Source: Flavobacterium humidisoli (GTDB lineage Bacteria; Bacteroidota; Bacteroidia; Flavobacteriales; Flavobacteriaceae). From it: DNA of 64,000 bases. The stretch covers positions 2,976,001 through 3,040,000 of the forward strand of contig NZ_CP096829.1 in the NCBI RefSeq assembly GCF_023272795.1. Direction: 5' to 3'. The notes below the pieces were generated by a model. That model saw only the letters and a list, made by a program, of their open reading frames with translations. It had not been told where the DNA came from and made no database searches. Each line of letters starts with the position of its first letter. The stretch's first letter is position 1. This document shows, one piece after another, positions 1 through 8,772 of the stretch. The translations under genes and the position numbers were made by a program.

Positions 1-2965
1 TATAGCTTCGGCACAAAAATCGGCGATTTATACGTATGAATTAAAGGATTTTGACAAAGCACTGGCTTTATATAACGATAAACAATATGCTTCGGCACAA
101 TTGATTTTTGAAAAAGTAAAAAACAATACTACAAATGAAGAAGTGCAGTCTGACTGTGCTTACTATATTGCAAATTCTGCCATAAGAACTAATAAAGCAA
201 ATGCCGATGCTTTGGTAGAACAATTTGTAAATGATTATCCAACAAGTACCAAACAAAATCAGGCTTATATCGATGCCGCGCAATTTTTCTTCGAACAAGG
301 AAATTATCCAAAAGCTTTACAATGGTTTGATAAAGTGGATGAAAGCTACATGAGTAAAACAGAATCGGATAAGTTTAACTTCATGAAAGGCTATAGCTAT
401 TTTAATGCTAAAAAGAAAAAAGAAGCAACTAACTATTTTAATAAAGTGGTAAATTCTAAAGAATATGGTTCTCAAGCCAAATATTATTTAGGATTTATGG
501 CTTATGAGGGTGACGATTACAAAGAAGCAACGAAGTATTTTGATGAGGTTTCGGGTGAAGAAAAGTACAAAGAAAAGCTTTCCTATTATCAGGCTGATAT
601 GAATTTCAAATTAGGAAATTTCCAAAAAGCGATTGATTTAGGACAGCAGGCGATGAACAAATCAAATGATATTGAAAAATCGGAACTGAATAAAATTATT
701 GGAGAAAGTTATTTTAACTTGAAACAATACGGAAAAGCAATTCCGTATTTAGAACAATATGCAGGTAAAAAAGGAAAATGGAACAACACCGATTTTTACC
801 AATTAGGTTATGCGTATTACGAGCAAAAAGAGTATGAAAAAGCGATTTCCCAGTTCAATAAAATTATTGAAGGAAAAGATTTTGTGGCGCAAAATGCCTA
901 TTATCATTTAGGTTTAAGCTATTTAAATACAGGTAAAAAGCAAGAAGCTTTAAACGCTTTTAAGAATGCCTCTGAAATGGATTTTAATGCTCAAATTCAA
1001 GAAGATGCCGCTTTAAATTACGCTAAATTGAGTTATGATATCGGAAATGCTTACCAAGCGGTTCCTAGTATTTTGTTGGATTTCCTTAAAAAATATCCAA
1101 ACAATTCAAGCCGTGCAGAGGTGGAAAAACTTTTGGTTGATTCTTATATTTCTTCTAAAAACTACAAAGAAGCTTTGGCTTTATTAGAAAAAAATAGAAA
1201 TGCTGAAAACAAAGCAGCTTATCAAAAGGTGCTTTTTTACCGCGGACTAGAATTGTATAACGAATCTAATTATCAAGAAGCAGGTAAAATGTTCAAAAGC
1301 GCAATTAGCGAACAAAAAACTCCTGAATTTACAGCGCGTGCCACTTTCTGGAAAGCAGAAACAGAATATTTGAATGATGATATGCAAAATGCTCTTCTGA
1401 CTTACAAACAGTTTGCAGGAATGGCTGCGGCAAAATCTACAGACGAATATAAAAACATCAACTATAATATTGGTTACACGTATTTTAAATTGAAAGAATA
1501 CGATCAGGCAGCAAATTCTTTTCAAGCTCAAATTGATAATGCTCCTTCAGATAAAGTTCGTTTAAATGATTCTTATTTGCGTTTGGGAGATTGTCGTTTT
1601 GTAACTTCAAAATATAGTGCTGCAAATGAGGCTTATGCAAAAGCAATTGCGGCAAAAGGCGTAGATGCAGATTATGCTCAATTCCAAAAAGCACTTTCTT
1701 ATGGATTTATGTCTAATAATACTAAGAAAATAGATGAGTTGAATAATTTTCTTCAGATGTATAAAAAGTCATCTTACCGTGATGATGCTTTATTTGAGTT
1801 AGGAAATACATATGTGGCAGAAAAGAAAAACGACCAAGCAATAAAAACATACGATCAATTGATTTCTGAATTTAAAGAGGGATCATTCACTTCAAAAGCA
1901 ATTTTAAAACAAGGTTTGATTTATTACAATTCAGATCGTGATCAACTGGCTTTGACGAAATTTAAAAAAGTAGCTGCTGAATTCCCAAAAACGCCAGAAG
2001 CTTTAGAAGCGGTTGCAACAGCAAGATTAATTTATGTAGATTCTGGAAAAGTTGATGAATATGCAACTTGGGTTCGTACATTGGACTTCGTAGCGGTTAC
2101 CGATGCAGAATTGGATAACGATACTTACGATGCAGCTTTCAAACAATACAGCCAAAACAATTCTAAGCAAGCTATTACTGGTTTTGCAGGTTATATTTCT
2201 AAATTTCCAAATGGATTGCATGCGTTGGAAGCAAATTTCTATTTAGGACAGCTTACTTACGCAGAAGGTTCTGAAACAAAATCTGTTGCAAATTATCAGT
2301 TTGTAATTGATCAGCCTAGAAATGAGTTTACAGAACAAGCTTTAAACAGATTGGCTCAGATTTATTTGAAAGCAAAAGATTGCGATAAGGCAATTCCAGT
2401 TCTAACAAGATTAGAAAGCGAAGCCGATTATCCTCAGAATAAAACTTTTGCTCAAGCGAATTTGATGAAGTGTTATTACGACAAAAAAGATTACGACCAT
2501 TCTGTAGTTGCGGCTGAGAAAGTATTAGAAAATCCAAAATCAGACGCAGGCGTAAAAGCAGATGCTCAAATTATTGTTGCGCGTGCAGCAATGCAGACAG
2601 GAAATGAAGATAAAGCTAAAACAGCTTACGCAAAATTAGCTACAACTTCTAAAGGAGAATTAGCGGCAGAAGCACTGTATTATGATGCATACTTTAAAAC
2701 AAAAGAAGGGAAATTTGATGCTTCAAACACCGCTGTTCAAAAATTAGCAAAAAGCTATTCTGCCTACAAATATTACGGAGCAAAAGGGCTGGTTTTAATG
2801 GCGAAAAATTTCTACGGATTAAAAGACAGTTATCAAGCGACTTATATTCTGGATAATGTAATCAATAACTTTACAGATTATCCAGATGTTGTTGAAGAAG
2901 CGAAAAAAGAATTAGCTGCAATTAAATCTGAAGAGTCTAAAACAAATTCGTCAATTAATAAATAA
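1..2965 (+). CDS. TPR-repeat protein, 5' end cut by the window edge
   Basis: The reading frame is open from base 2, so the start lies outside the window and the first in-frame TTG at 101 is not the real start. About 987 residues are visible. They are almost entirely 34-residue tetratricopeptide units with the usual pattern of small residues and A/Y/F positions, for example YKEATKYFDEV, YGKAIPYLEQYA and YEKAISQFNKII. No enzymatic domain is visible. Such long TPR solenoids act as protein-binding scaffolds, and in Bacteroidetes they are usually exported or periplasmic. The signal peptide, if any, is off the window. It lies upstream of a PhzF-like gene and an outer membrane barrel gene on the same strand, and the short spacing suggests co-transcription. 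Function unknown beyond scaffold. Confidence 0.85.
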   Translation, partial: IASAQKSAIYTYELKDFDKALALYNDKQYASAQLIFEKVKNNTTNEEVQSDCAYYIANSAIRTNKANADALVEQFVNDYPTSTKQNQAYIDAAQFFFEQGNYPKALQWFDKVDESYMSKTESDKFNFMKGYSYFNAKKKKEATNYFNKVVNSKEYGSQAKYYLGFMAYEGDDYKEATKYFDEVSGEEKYKEKLSYYQADMNFKLGNFQKAIDLGQQAMNKSNDIEKSELNKIIGESYFNLKQYGKAIPYLEQYAGKKGKWNNTDFYQLGYAYYEQKEYEKAISQFNKIIEGKDFVAQNAYYHLGLSYLNTGKKQEALNAFKNASEMDFNAQIQEDAALNYAKLSYDIGNAYQAVPSILLDFLKKYPNNSSRAEVEKLLVDSYISSKNYKEALALLEKNRNAENKAAYQKVLFYRGLELYNESNYQEAGKMFKSAISEQKTPEFTARATFWKAETEYLNDDMQNALLTYKQFAGMAAAKSTDEYKNINYNIGYTYFKLKEYDQAANSFQAQIDNAPSDKVRLNDSYLRLGDCRFVTSKYSAANEAYAKAIAAKGVDADYAQFQKALSYGFMSNNTKKIDELNNFLQMYKKSSYRDDALFELGNTYVAEKKNDQAIKTYDQLISEFKEGSFTSKAILKQGLIYYNSDRDQLALTKFKKVAAEFPKTPEALEAVATARLIYVDSGKVDEYATWVRTLDFVAVTDAELDNDTYDAAFKQYSQNNSKQAITGFAGYISKFPNGLHALEANFYLGQLTYAEGSETKSVANYQFVIDQPRNEFTEQALNRLAQIYLKAKDCDKAIPVLTRLESEADYPQNKTFAQANLMKCYYDKKDYDHSVVAAEKVLENPKSDAGVKADAQIIVARAAMQTGNEDKAKTAYAKLATTSKGELAAEALYYDAYFKTKEGKFDASNTAVQKLAKSYSAYKYYGAKGLVLMAKNFYGLKDSYQATYILDNVINNFTDYPDVVEEAKKELAAIKSEESKTNSSINK

Positions 2966-3034
2966 GTTAGAAGTTAGAAGTGAAACGTTAAATGTCTTTA
3001 CATTTTACATCTCACATAACACATTTTACAAGTT

Positions 3035-3898
3035 ATGAGTTTACCTTTTTACATAGTTGATGTTTTTGCTGATAAAAAATACGCTGGAAATCAATTGGCG
3101 GTTTTTATGGATGCAGAAAATCTAAGTACAGAACAAATGCAGCAAATGGCTCGTGAAATTAATTTTGCGGAAAGCACATTTGTAACCAAACTGGATAAAA
3201 CCAATAATAAAGCAGAAATCAGAATTTTTACTCCTGCTCACGAAATGCAGTTTGCAGGTCATCCAATCATTGGTACTTCTTGGGTTCTGATGAATAAGAT
3301 TTTTGATAATTCGCCTAATGAAATTAAACTGGAAGTGCCGATCGGACCAATCGCAATCAATAAATCAGATGATTTGATCTGGTTGAAAGCAGCACAACCA
3401 AAGTTTTGGGATACTTTTTCTAAAATAGATTTTACCTTTTTCAGTAATCTAAAAGTAAGTGATTTCGAGAATCAATTTCCAATTCAAGAAGTCACAACCG
3501 GAAGCGCTTTTGTAATGGTTGGATTGAGCAGTAAAAGGGCTTTAGAAAATTTGGCTCTAGATAAAGATAAGGCAGATGAATGGATGAAACAGCACTGTAA
3601 AACAGATCATAGAGGTTTATACTTTTATTATTTAGAAGGAGAAAAATTGTTTAGTCGAATGCTTTGTGTTGAACACAATCAGTTGGTAGAAGATGCTGCA
3701 ACAGGAAGTGCCAGTACTTGTCTACAAGCCTTTTTGTTAAAATATCATAAGCCTGAATTTGAATTGACAAATCATCAGGGAGATTACATTGGCCGCCCAT
3801 CTGAAATTTATTTTAATGGAAAACTAAGCGGAGATCTGTTTGATATTAGAATAGGAGGAAAAGCTCAGTTTGTGGCTAAAGGAGAATGGGAAGCTTAG
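3035..3898 (+). CDS. PhzF family isomerase/epimerase
   Basis: A 287-residue protein of normal PhzF length (two similar diaminopimelate-epimerase-like halves). Family hallmarks are visible: an N-terminal YIVDVFADKKYAGNQLAVF segment, the catalytic glutamate in NFAEST (Glu46), the FAGHPIIGT glycine loop, and the C-terminal EDAATGSA motif. PhzF in pseudomonads isomerises trans-2,3-dihydro-3-hydroxyanthranilate in phenazine synthesis. No other phenazine genes are present here, so the substrate is unknown and this is best called a PhzF-like protein. The ATG at 3035 fits the family start. It sits 69 bases after the TPR gene. Confidence 0.88.
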   Translation: MSLPFYIVDVFADKKYAGNQLAVFMDAENLSTEQMQQMAREINFAESTFVTKLDKTNNKAEIRIFTPAHEMQFAGHPIIGTSWVLMNKIFDNSPNEIKLEVPIGPIAINKSDDLIWLKAAQPKFWDTFSKIDFTFFSNLKVSDFENQFPIQEVTTGSAFVMVGLSSKRALENLALDKDKADEWMKQHCKTDHRGLYFYYLEGEKLFSRMLCVEHNQLVEDAATGSASTCLQAFLLKYHKPEFELTNHQGDYIGRPSEIYFNGKLSGDLFDIRIGGKAQFVAKGEWEA

Positions 3899-4038
3899 TT
3901 CTAAGATAATAGAATAAAGAGTAAGGAATATAGATATATAAAATCAAGAAATAAAAAACAGTATATAGAGGAAATTAGAAAAAGAAGAGAAGTCTATGTT
4001 CTTTCTTCTATATTCTTTTCTCTCAAAAAGAAAGAAAT

Positions 4039-5790
4039 ATGAAATTAAATTGCCAGTATAAAATTATCGTTTTACTCGTATTGTTTGTAGGTCAATTTTC
4101 GTTTGCGCAGAAGAAAAATGAAAGTATTGGAACGGAAACTGTAAACGTTGTAAAGCCTTATTCGCCAACTATTTCAGATGCTTTTAAAGTAAAAGAAACG
4201 CCTTCGCTTGATGATAGCGGTAATCAGCCGAAAGAAGTTATTAAATACAGTATTTTGTCTGTTCCTGTGGCATCGACTTTTACTCCTTCAAAAGGAAAAG
4301 CAGAAGGGGTTGAAAAAGCTAAAAAAGAAAGATTATTTAATAACTATGCGACTTTGGGTGTTGGAAATTATAGCACTTTAAATGCAGAATTGTTTGTAAA
4401 TCAGGATTTAGGAAATAACGATTATGTAGCTGGAATGTTTCGTCATCATTCTTCTCAGGGCGCCATTAAAGATGTAGAATTGAATGATGAGTTTTACGAT
4501 ACTGCAATTAATGTAGGTTACGGTCAGAATAATAGAGATAACAACTGGAATGTAGATTTAGGATATCAAAACCAGATTTACAATTGGTATGGACTTCCAA
4601 CTGACTTTGGTTCGACAATTCCAGATCAGCGCTATGATTTAGTAAATAGCATCAATCCGGATCATTCTTATAATACGATTTGGTTGGGCGGAAATGCCGA
4701 ATTTACAGAAAGCATTTTTAGTAATCTTGCTGCAAAATTCACACATTTTTCAGACAGTTATTCTTCATCAGAAAACAGATTTTTTGTAAAGCCAACTTTT
4801 ACAGTTGATGTAATGGATCAGGCTATCAAAACAAATGTTATTGTAGATCACGTAAGCGGTTCTTTTAAGAATAATTATTTGCAAGATAATACAGAAGCTG
4901 TAAAATATGGTTTTACCAATGTAGGAATCGAGCCAAGTTTTGTGATTCATGAAAACGATTGGACTTTAGAATTAGGAGCAGGAGTTTTCTACAGTGGAGA
5001 TACGGAAAATAGTGGGAATAAATTTTACTTGTATCCAAAGGTAAACGCCTCATACAAATTGGTCGGAGATTTAATGATTTTTTATACAGGGGTAGATGGA
5101 GGTTTAAAGCAGAATTCTTACGCCGATTTTGTAACCGAAAATCCGTTTCTATCACCGACCTTAAACATGCGTCCGTCAAGTACACAATATAATGTTTTTG
5201 CTGGTTTAAAAGGGAAATTGGCAAACAACGTAAACTATAATCTGACCGGCTCGTACTTAAATGAAAAAGACAAAGCTTTATTTAAGGCTAATGATTATAC
5301 AGAAATGATTACGAATGAAGATTATGCTTTTGGAAACTCTTTTGGAGTGGTTTATGAAGACATTAGAACGTTACGTTTTTATGCAGAATTAAAAGCTGAT
5401 TTTTCGCAGAATGTAACTTTCGGGATCAACGGAACTTTTAATAGTTATAATACTGATAACGTTGTTGAAGCGTGGAATTTGCCAACAATGAAATTAAGTT
5501 CAACTTTAGACGTTACTATTACCAAGCAGTGGTATGCAGGATTGAATGTGTTTTATGTGGGGGAAAGAAAAGATATGCAGGCAAATACTTCTTTGGCGAT
5601 TGATACTACACCAATTACTTTAAAAAGCTATTTTGACGCCAATGCTCATGTTGGTTATAAGTTTAGTGAACGTTTAACGTTTTTCTTAAAAGCGAACAAT
5701 ATTGGAAATCAAGCGTACCAAAAATGGCTGAATTATCCAGTACAAGGATTCCAGGTTCTAGGAGGTGCGAATTATAAATTTGATTTTTAA
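4039..5790 (+). CDS. Outer membrane beta-barrel protein, TonB-receptor-like, without plug domain
   Basis: A 583-residue protein with a clear signal peptide (hydrophobic core followed by SFAQ, cleavage after about residue 23). The mature N-terminus has a short proline-containing segment (VVKPYSPTISDAFKVKETP). The rest is alternating aromatic/polar beta strands typical of a porin-like barrel, ending in an aromatic residue (YKFDF). No carboxypeptidase-like or plug domain is seen, so it is not a full TonB-dependent transporter, although such proteins are often named that way. It follows the TPR and PhzF-like genes on the same strand. A plausible, unproven idea is that TPR scaffold and barrel work together at the envelope. 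A hairpin terminator follows. Confidence 0.75.
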   Translation: MKLNCQYKIIVLLVLFVGQFSFAQKKNESIGTETVNVVKPYSPTISDAFKVKETPSLDDSGNQPKEVIKYSILSVPVASTFTPSKGKAEGVEKAKKERLFNNYATLGVGNYSTLNAELFVNQDLGNNDYVAGMFRHHSSQGAIKDVELNDEFYDTAINVGYGQNNRDNNWNVDLGYQNQIYNWYGLPTDFGSTIPDQRYDLVNSINPDHSYNTIWLGGNAEFTESIFSNLAAKFTHFSDSYSSSENRFFVKPTFTVDVMDQAIKTNVIVDHVSGSFKNNYLQDNTEAVKYGFTNVGIEPSFVIHENDWTLELGAGVFYSGDTENSGNKFYLYPKVNASYKLVGDLMIFYTGVDGGLKQNSYADFVTENPFLSPTLNMRPSSTQYNVFAGLKGKLANNVNYNLTGSYLNEKDKALFKANDYTEMITNEDYAFGNSFGVVYEDIRTLRFYAELKADFSQNVTFGINGTFNSYNTDNVVEAWNLPTMKLSSTLDVTITKQWYAGLNVFYVGERKDMQANTSLAIDTTPITLKSYFDANAHVGYKFSERLTFFLKANNIGNQAYQKWLNYPVQGFQVLGGANYKFDF

Positions 5791-5814
5791 GAGATCTTTG
5801 CCATAAGATACCTA

Positions 5815-5852
5815 GGCACAAAAACATTTTACATGAATGTGCCTTTTTTTTT
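5815..5852 (+). terminator. Rho-independent terminator after the barrel gene
   Basis: The stem GGCACA (5815-5820) pairs with TGTGCC (5838-5843) and is followed by a run of ten T. It lies 25 bases after the stop codon of the barrel gene. Confidence 0.75.
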
Positions 5853-5853
5853 T

Positions 5854-5903
5854 CAGCCATGAACTCATGAATTTTTTGGAGTAGATTCGTGAATTCGTGG
5901 CTG
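5854..5903. repeat. Palindromic GCCACGAATT-type intergenic element
   Basis: Imperfect 19-base inverted repeat: the arm at 5854-5872 (CAGCCATGAACTCATGAAT) pairs with the arm at 5885-5903 (ATTCGTGAATTCGTGGCTG), allowing a few G-T pairs. The same word family (GCCACGAATT, TTCGTG) recurs in the larger element near 45.3 kb, so I read it as a dispersed palindromic repeat rather than a one-off hairpin. It is followed by a T run and could also terminate transcription. Confidence 0.6.
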
Positions 5904-5938
5904 TTTTTTTTAATAAAGGAAAAACCTTTGCATCTTTG

Positions 5939-5962
5939 TACCTTAGAACTTCAGTACCTCAA
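5939..5962. repeat. Short period-8 repeat (three octamers)
   Basis: Three in-phase octamers, TACCTTAG, AACTTCAG and TACCTCAA, lie directly upstream of the start codon at 5967. They match the period-8 NNNCTNAG repeats seen at 44.1 kb and 59.0-59.3 kb. Here the repeat forms part of the leader of a gene. Confidence 0.5.
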
Positions 5963-5966
5963 AAAA

Positions 5967-6416
5967 ATGACTTTTAAAGAAAAAATATATTCCCATTACA
6001 CCCAGATGGTTCAGGACCGAATAGATGTTTTTAGAGACATGATTTCAAATCTGACCGAAGATTCAAAAAACGATGCCAAAGGTTCTGCGGGAGATAAACA
6101 CGAAACTGCCTTATCAATGATGCATATCGAGCAGGAAAAACTGACTACTAAACTAAAGGAAGCGATTGAACAAAAAGCAATTTTAGACAAAATAGATCCG
6201 CTTAAAACTACTGAAAATATAGTTTTAGGAAGTTTAGTAAAAGCAAACGGAATCTATTTATATGTGAGTGTTGCACTTCCTAAAATAACAATTGACGGAA
6301 TTAATGTGATTGCGCTTTCTCCGCAATCTCCTTTAGGAAATCATTTAATGGGAAATAAAGCTGGATTTCAGTTTGAGATTAATAAGACACATTATACTAT
6401 TGAAAGTGTAGCGTAA
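5967..6416 (+). CDS. GreA/GreB-like protein (often mislabelled 3-oxoacyl-ACP synthase)
   Basis: A 149-residue protein. I chose the ATG at 5967 because the longer frame would begin with GTG inside a palindromic repeat. The N-terminal half (roughly residues 1-75) is charged and helical, likely a coiled coil. The C-terminal half contains SPLGNHLMGNKAGFQFEIN, which resembles the SPLGxALLGxxxGDxVxV signature of the C-terminal domain of transcription elongation factors GreA/GreB. Close flavobacterial proteins are, to my memory, often annotated as 3-oxoacyl-ACP synthase; nothing here supports that (no ketosynthase motifs, far too short). I infer an RNA-polymerase-secondary-channel or related role, but this is not proven. 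Confidence 0.7.
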   Translation: MTFKEKIYSHYTQMVQDRIDVFRDMISNLTEDSKNDAKGSAGDKHETALSMMHIEQEKLTTKLKEAIEQKAILDKIDPLKTTENIVLGSLVKANGIYLYVSVALPKITIDGINVIALSPQSPLGNHLMGNKAGFQFEINKTHYTIESVA

Positions 6417-6779
6417 TTGAATCTTTGTCAAATTTTAAGACTTTACAAAGTGAAATGGCAAATAGCCAGTGTTTGTATAAAAAATAATTCCAGAACAACT
6501 TTCTATCTCTTCTTTACGAATCTTTCATTTGTAATTGAAAAACTCAAAAATTAATTCAAAAAATTGGATTAAGCTTTCAATTTTATAGTCTTTTTTAGTT
6601 CGAAATTAAAGTTTTCAAGTTTCACGCTTGTTTTTACTTCTAAATTTTACATTTTATATGTAAAAACAAAATTATGATTATAAATTGTAATTGAAACGTA
6701 TATTTGTGTTTTTCAATTGTAACTAATATTACATCTTTGCCCTATCAAATTAAAATTTAAAGAATTAAAATATAAAATT
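6417..6779. other. Intergenic region before asnB
   Basis: 363 bases with no convincing ORF. It is very A+T-rich and holds the presumed asnB promoter in its last 80 bases. No RNA gene or strong hairpin is apparent. Confidence 0.5.
6699..6706 (+). promoter_or_regulatory. Candidate -7 box for asnB
   Basis: TATATTTG fits the Bacteroidetes TAnnTTTG consensus exactly and lies 73 bases upstream of the asnB start. A well-spaced TTG -33 element is not evident (nearest is only 11 bases upstream). A second weaker candidate is CATCTTTG at 6732-6739. Confidence 0.35.
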
Positions 6780-8456
6780 ATGTGTGGAATTGTATGTGCC
6801 TTTGATCTTAAACAAAAAGCCGAAGCGTTAAGACCTCAAGTATTAGAAATGTCAAAAATCATTCGTCACCGCGGACCAGACTGGAGCGGAATTTATAGCA
6901 ATGATAAAGCGATTCTTTCTCACGAGCGTTTGGCAATTGTAGATCCAGCTTCAGGAAAACAACCTTTATTTACAGAAGATAAAAAATTGGTTTTAGCTGC
7001 AAACGGTGAGATTTACAATCACAGAGATTTACGTAAACAATTTGAAGGAAAATATAACTTTCAAACTGAAAGTGACTGTGAGGTTATTTTAGCTTTATAT
7101 AAAGAAAAAGGAGTAAGCTTTGTAGATGAATTAAACGGAATCTTTGGATTTGCGATTTATGATGTTGATAAAGATGAGTATTTTGTTGCTCGTGACCATA
7201 TGGGAATTATTCCATTGTATATTGGATGGGATCAGCACGGAACTTTTTATGTAGCTTCTGAATTGAAAGCGTTAGAAGGATATTGTACTAAAATTGAATT
7301 ATTCCCTCCAGGACATTATTTATCAAGCAAAGACGGTGAATTTGTACAATGGTACAAAAGAGACTGGACAGAATATGATGCTGTAAAAGACAACGAAACA
7401 AGTATTCCGGAAATCAAAAAAGCTTTAGAAGCAGCGGTTCACAGACAATTAATGAGTGATGTTCCTTATGGAGTTTTACTTTCAGGAGGTTTAGATTCGT
7501 CTATTACTTCGGCTGTAGCCAAAAAATTTGCGCAAAAACGTATTGAGTCAGATGATACTACAGATGCTTGGTATCCGCAATTGCACTCTTTCTCAGTTGG
7601 TTTAGAAGGTTCTCCTGATTTAGCTGCAGCGAGAAAAGTAGCAGATCATATTGGAACTATTCACCACGAAATTAAATTCACTATCCAAGAAGGTTTAGAT
7701 GCAGTTCGTGATGTAATTTACAACTTAGAAACGTATGATGTAACTACAGTTAGAGCTTCAACTCCAATGTGGTTAATGGCAAGAGTTATCAAATCTATGG
7801 GAATCAAAATGGTTCTTTCTGGAGAAGGTGCAGATGAGTTATTTGGAGGATATTTATATTTCCACAAAGCGCCAAACGCTAGAGAGTTTCACGAAGAAAA
7901 CGTTCGTAAATTAGGAAAACTTCATATGTACGATTGTTTACGTGCAAACAAAAGTTTAGCAGCTTGGGGAATCGAAGGTCGTGTACCATTCTTAGATAAA
8001 GAATTTATGGATGTTGCAATGCGCATTAACCCACAAGATAAAATGATCAACAAAGAACATCCGATGGAAAAATGGGTGGTTCGTAAAGCTTTTGAAGATA
8101 TGCTTCCAGAAAGTGTTGCTTGGAGACAAAAAGAGCAATTTTCTGATGGAGTAGGATACAGCTGGATTGATACTTTGAAAGAAGTAGTGGCAAGAGAAGT
8201 TTCGGATGAGCAATTAGCAAATGCTAGGTTTAAATTTCCGTTACAAACTCCAACTTCAAAAGAAGAATATTACTATCGTTCTATTTTTACAGAACATTTC
8301 CCAAGTGATGCAGCAGCGTTATGTGTGCCTCAGGAAGCAAGTGTGGCTTGTAGTACAAAAATTGCTTTGGAATGGGATGAAGCTTTCAAAAACATGAACG
8401 ATCCATCTGGAAGAGCAGTTTCAAGCGTTCACGATGATGCCTACGTTAAAGCATAA
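6780..8456 (+). CDS. asnB: Asparagine synthase B (glutamine-hydrolysing)
   Basis: A 558-residue enzyme that makes asparagine from aspartate, ATP and glutamine in the cytoplasm. The N-terminal Ntn glutaminase domain (about residues 1-190) starts MCGIVCAF with the nucleophile Cys2. It keeps the glutamine-pocket residues Arg50 (HERL) and Asn75 (NGEIYN), plus SDCEV. The synthetase domain carries the PP-loop LLSGGLDSS, then VLSGEGADELFGGYLYFHKAPNA and the RQKEQFSDGVGYSW stretch. Similarity to E. coli AsnB, as I know its sequence, runs to the C-terminus. It is followed by a hairpin terminator and then by a diverged second copy on the same strand. Confidence 0.96.
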   Translation: MCGIVCAFDLKQKAEALRPQVLEMSKIIRHRGPDWSGIYSNDKAILSHERLAIVDPASGKQPLFTEDKKLVLAANGEIYNHRDLRKQFEGKYNFQTESDCEVILALYKEKGVSFVDELNGIFGFAIYDVDKDEYFVARDHMGIIPLYIGWDQHGTFYVASELKALEGYCTKIELFPPGHYLSSKDGEFVQWYKRDWTEYDAVKDNETSIPEIKKALEAAVHRQLMSDVPYGVLLSGGLDSSITSAVAKKFAQKRIESDDTTDAWYPQLHSFSVGLEGSPDLAAARKVADHIGTIHHEIKFTIQEGLDAVRDVIYNLETYDVTTVRASTPMWLMARVIKSMGIKMVLSGEGADELFGGYLYFHKAPNAREFHEENVRKLGKLHMYDCLRANKSLAAWGIEGRVPFLDKEFMDVAMRINPQDKMINKEHPMEKWVVRKAFEDMLPESVAWRQKEQFSDGVGYSWIDTLKEVVAREVSDEQLANARFKFPLQTPTSKEEYYYRSIFTEHFPSDAAALCVPQEASVACSTKIALEWDEAFKNMNDPSGRAVSSVHDDAYVKA

Positions 8457-8495
8457 TACGAGTTTAATTTTTAGAATTAGTATATATTTTTTAGG

Positions 8496-8527
8496 AAAAA
8501 CGTTCTCTGTCGAGAGCGTTTTTCTTG
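8496..8527 (+). terminator. Terminator of asnB
   Basis: A 12-base stem: 8496-8507 pairs with 8512-8523 (one G-T pair) around a 4-base loop. Stem ends are A-rich on the left and T-rich on the right. It lies 40 bases after the asnB stop codon. Confidence 0.85.
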
Positions 8528-8772
8528 TCTAAAGTAATTTGCTACGCTAAATTTCTCATTGACTGCAAACAGACAAGCTATTAATTGATTTTCTTTTGAT
8601 ATATTTGGTGTCTGCAGTATTATCGTTAAACACTTGATATTTTAACGAATTTAATAATGGAAAGCGAAAATTAATATTTAGTTTTGCTTTCAGTCGAAAA
8701 TTTTAATGATTTTTTAATGTTCAGTTCACAGCTGAACAATAATGAAAAAATAAAATAAAAAAATAGAATATT
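8528..8772. other. Leader region of the second asnB-like gene
   Basis: No ORF. It holds a TATATTTG box at 8600-8607 (candidate -7 element, no well-spaced -33), an inverted repeat TCGTTAAA/TTTAACGA at 8623-8648, and a second hairpin TGTTCAG/CTGAACA at 8718-8738 just before the coding region. The two hairpins suggest a structured leader, but I recognise no known riboswitch. Confidence 0.4.

Noticed and set aside
5889..5966. GTG-initiated 26-residue extension of the GreA-like gene
   Set aside because: It would begin inside a palindromic repeat and run through the period-8 repeat; the ATG at 5967 fits the family start.
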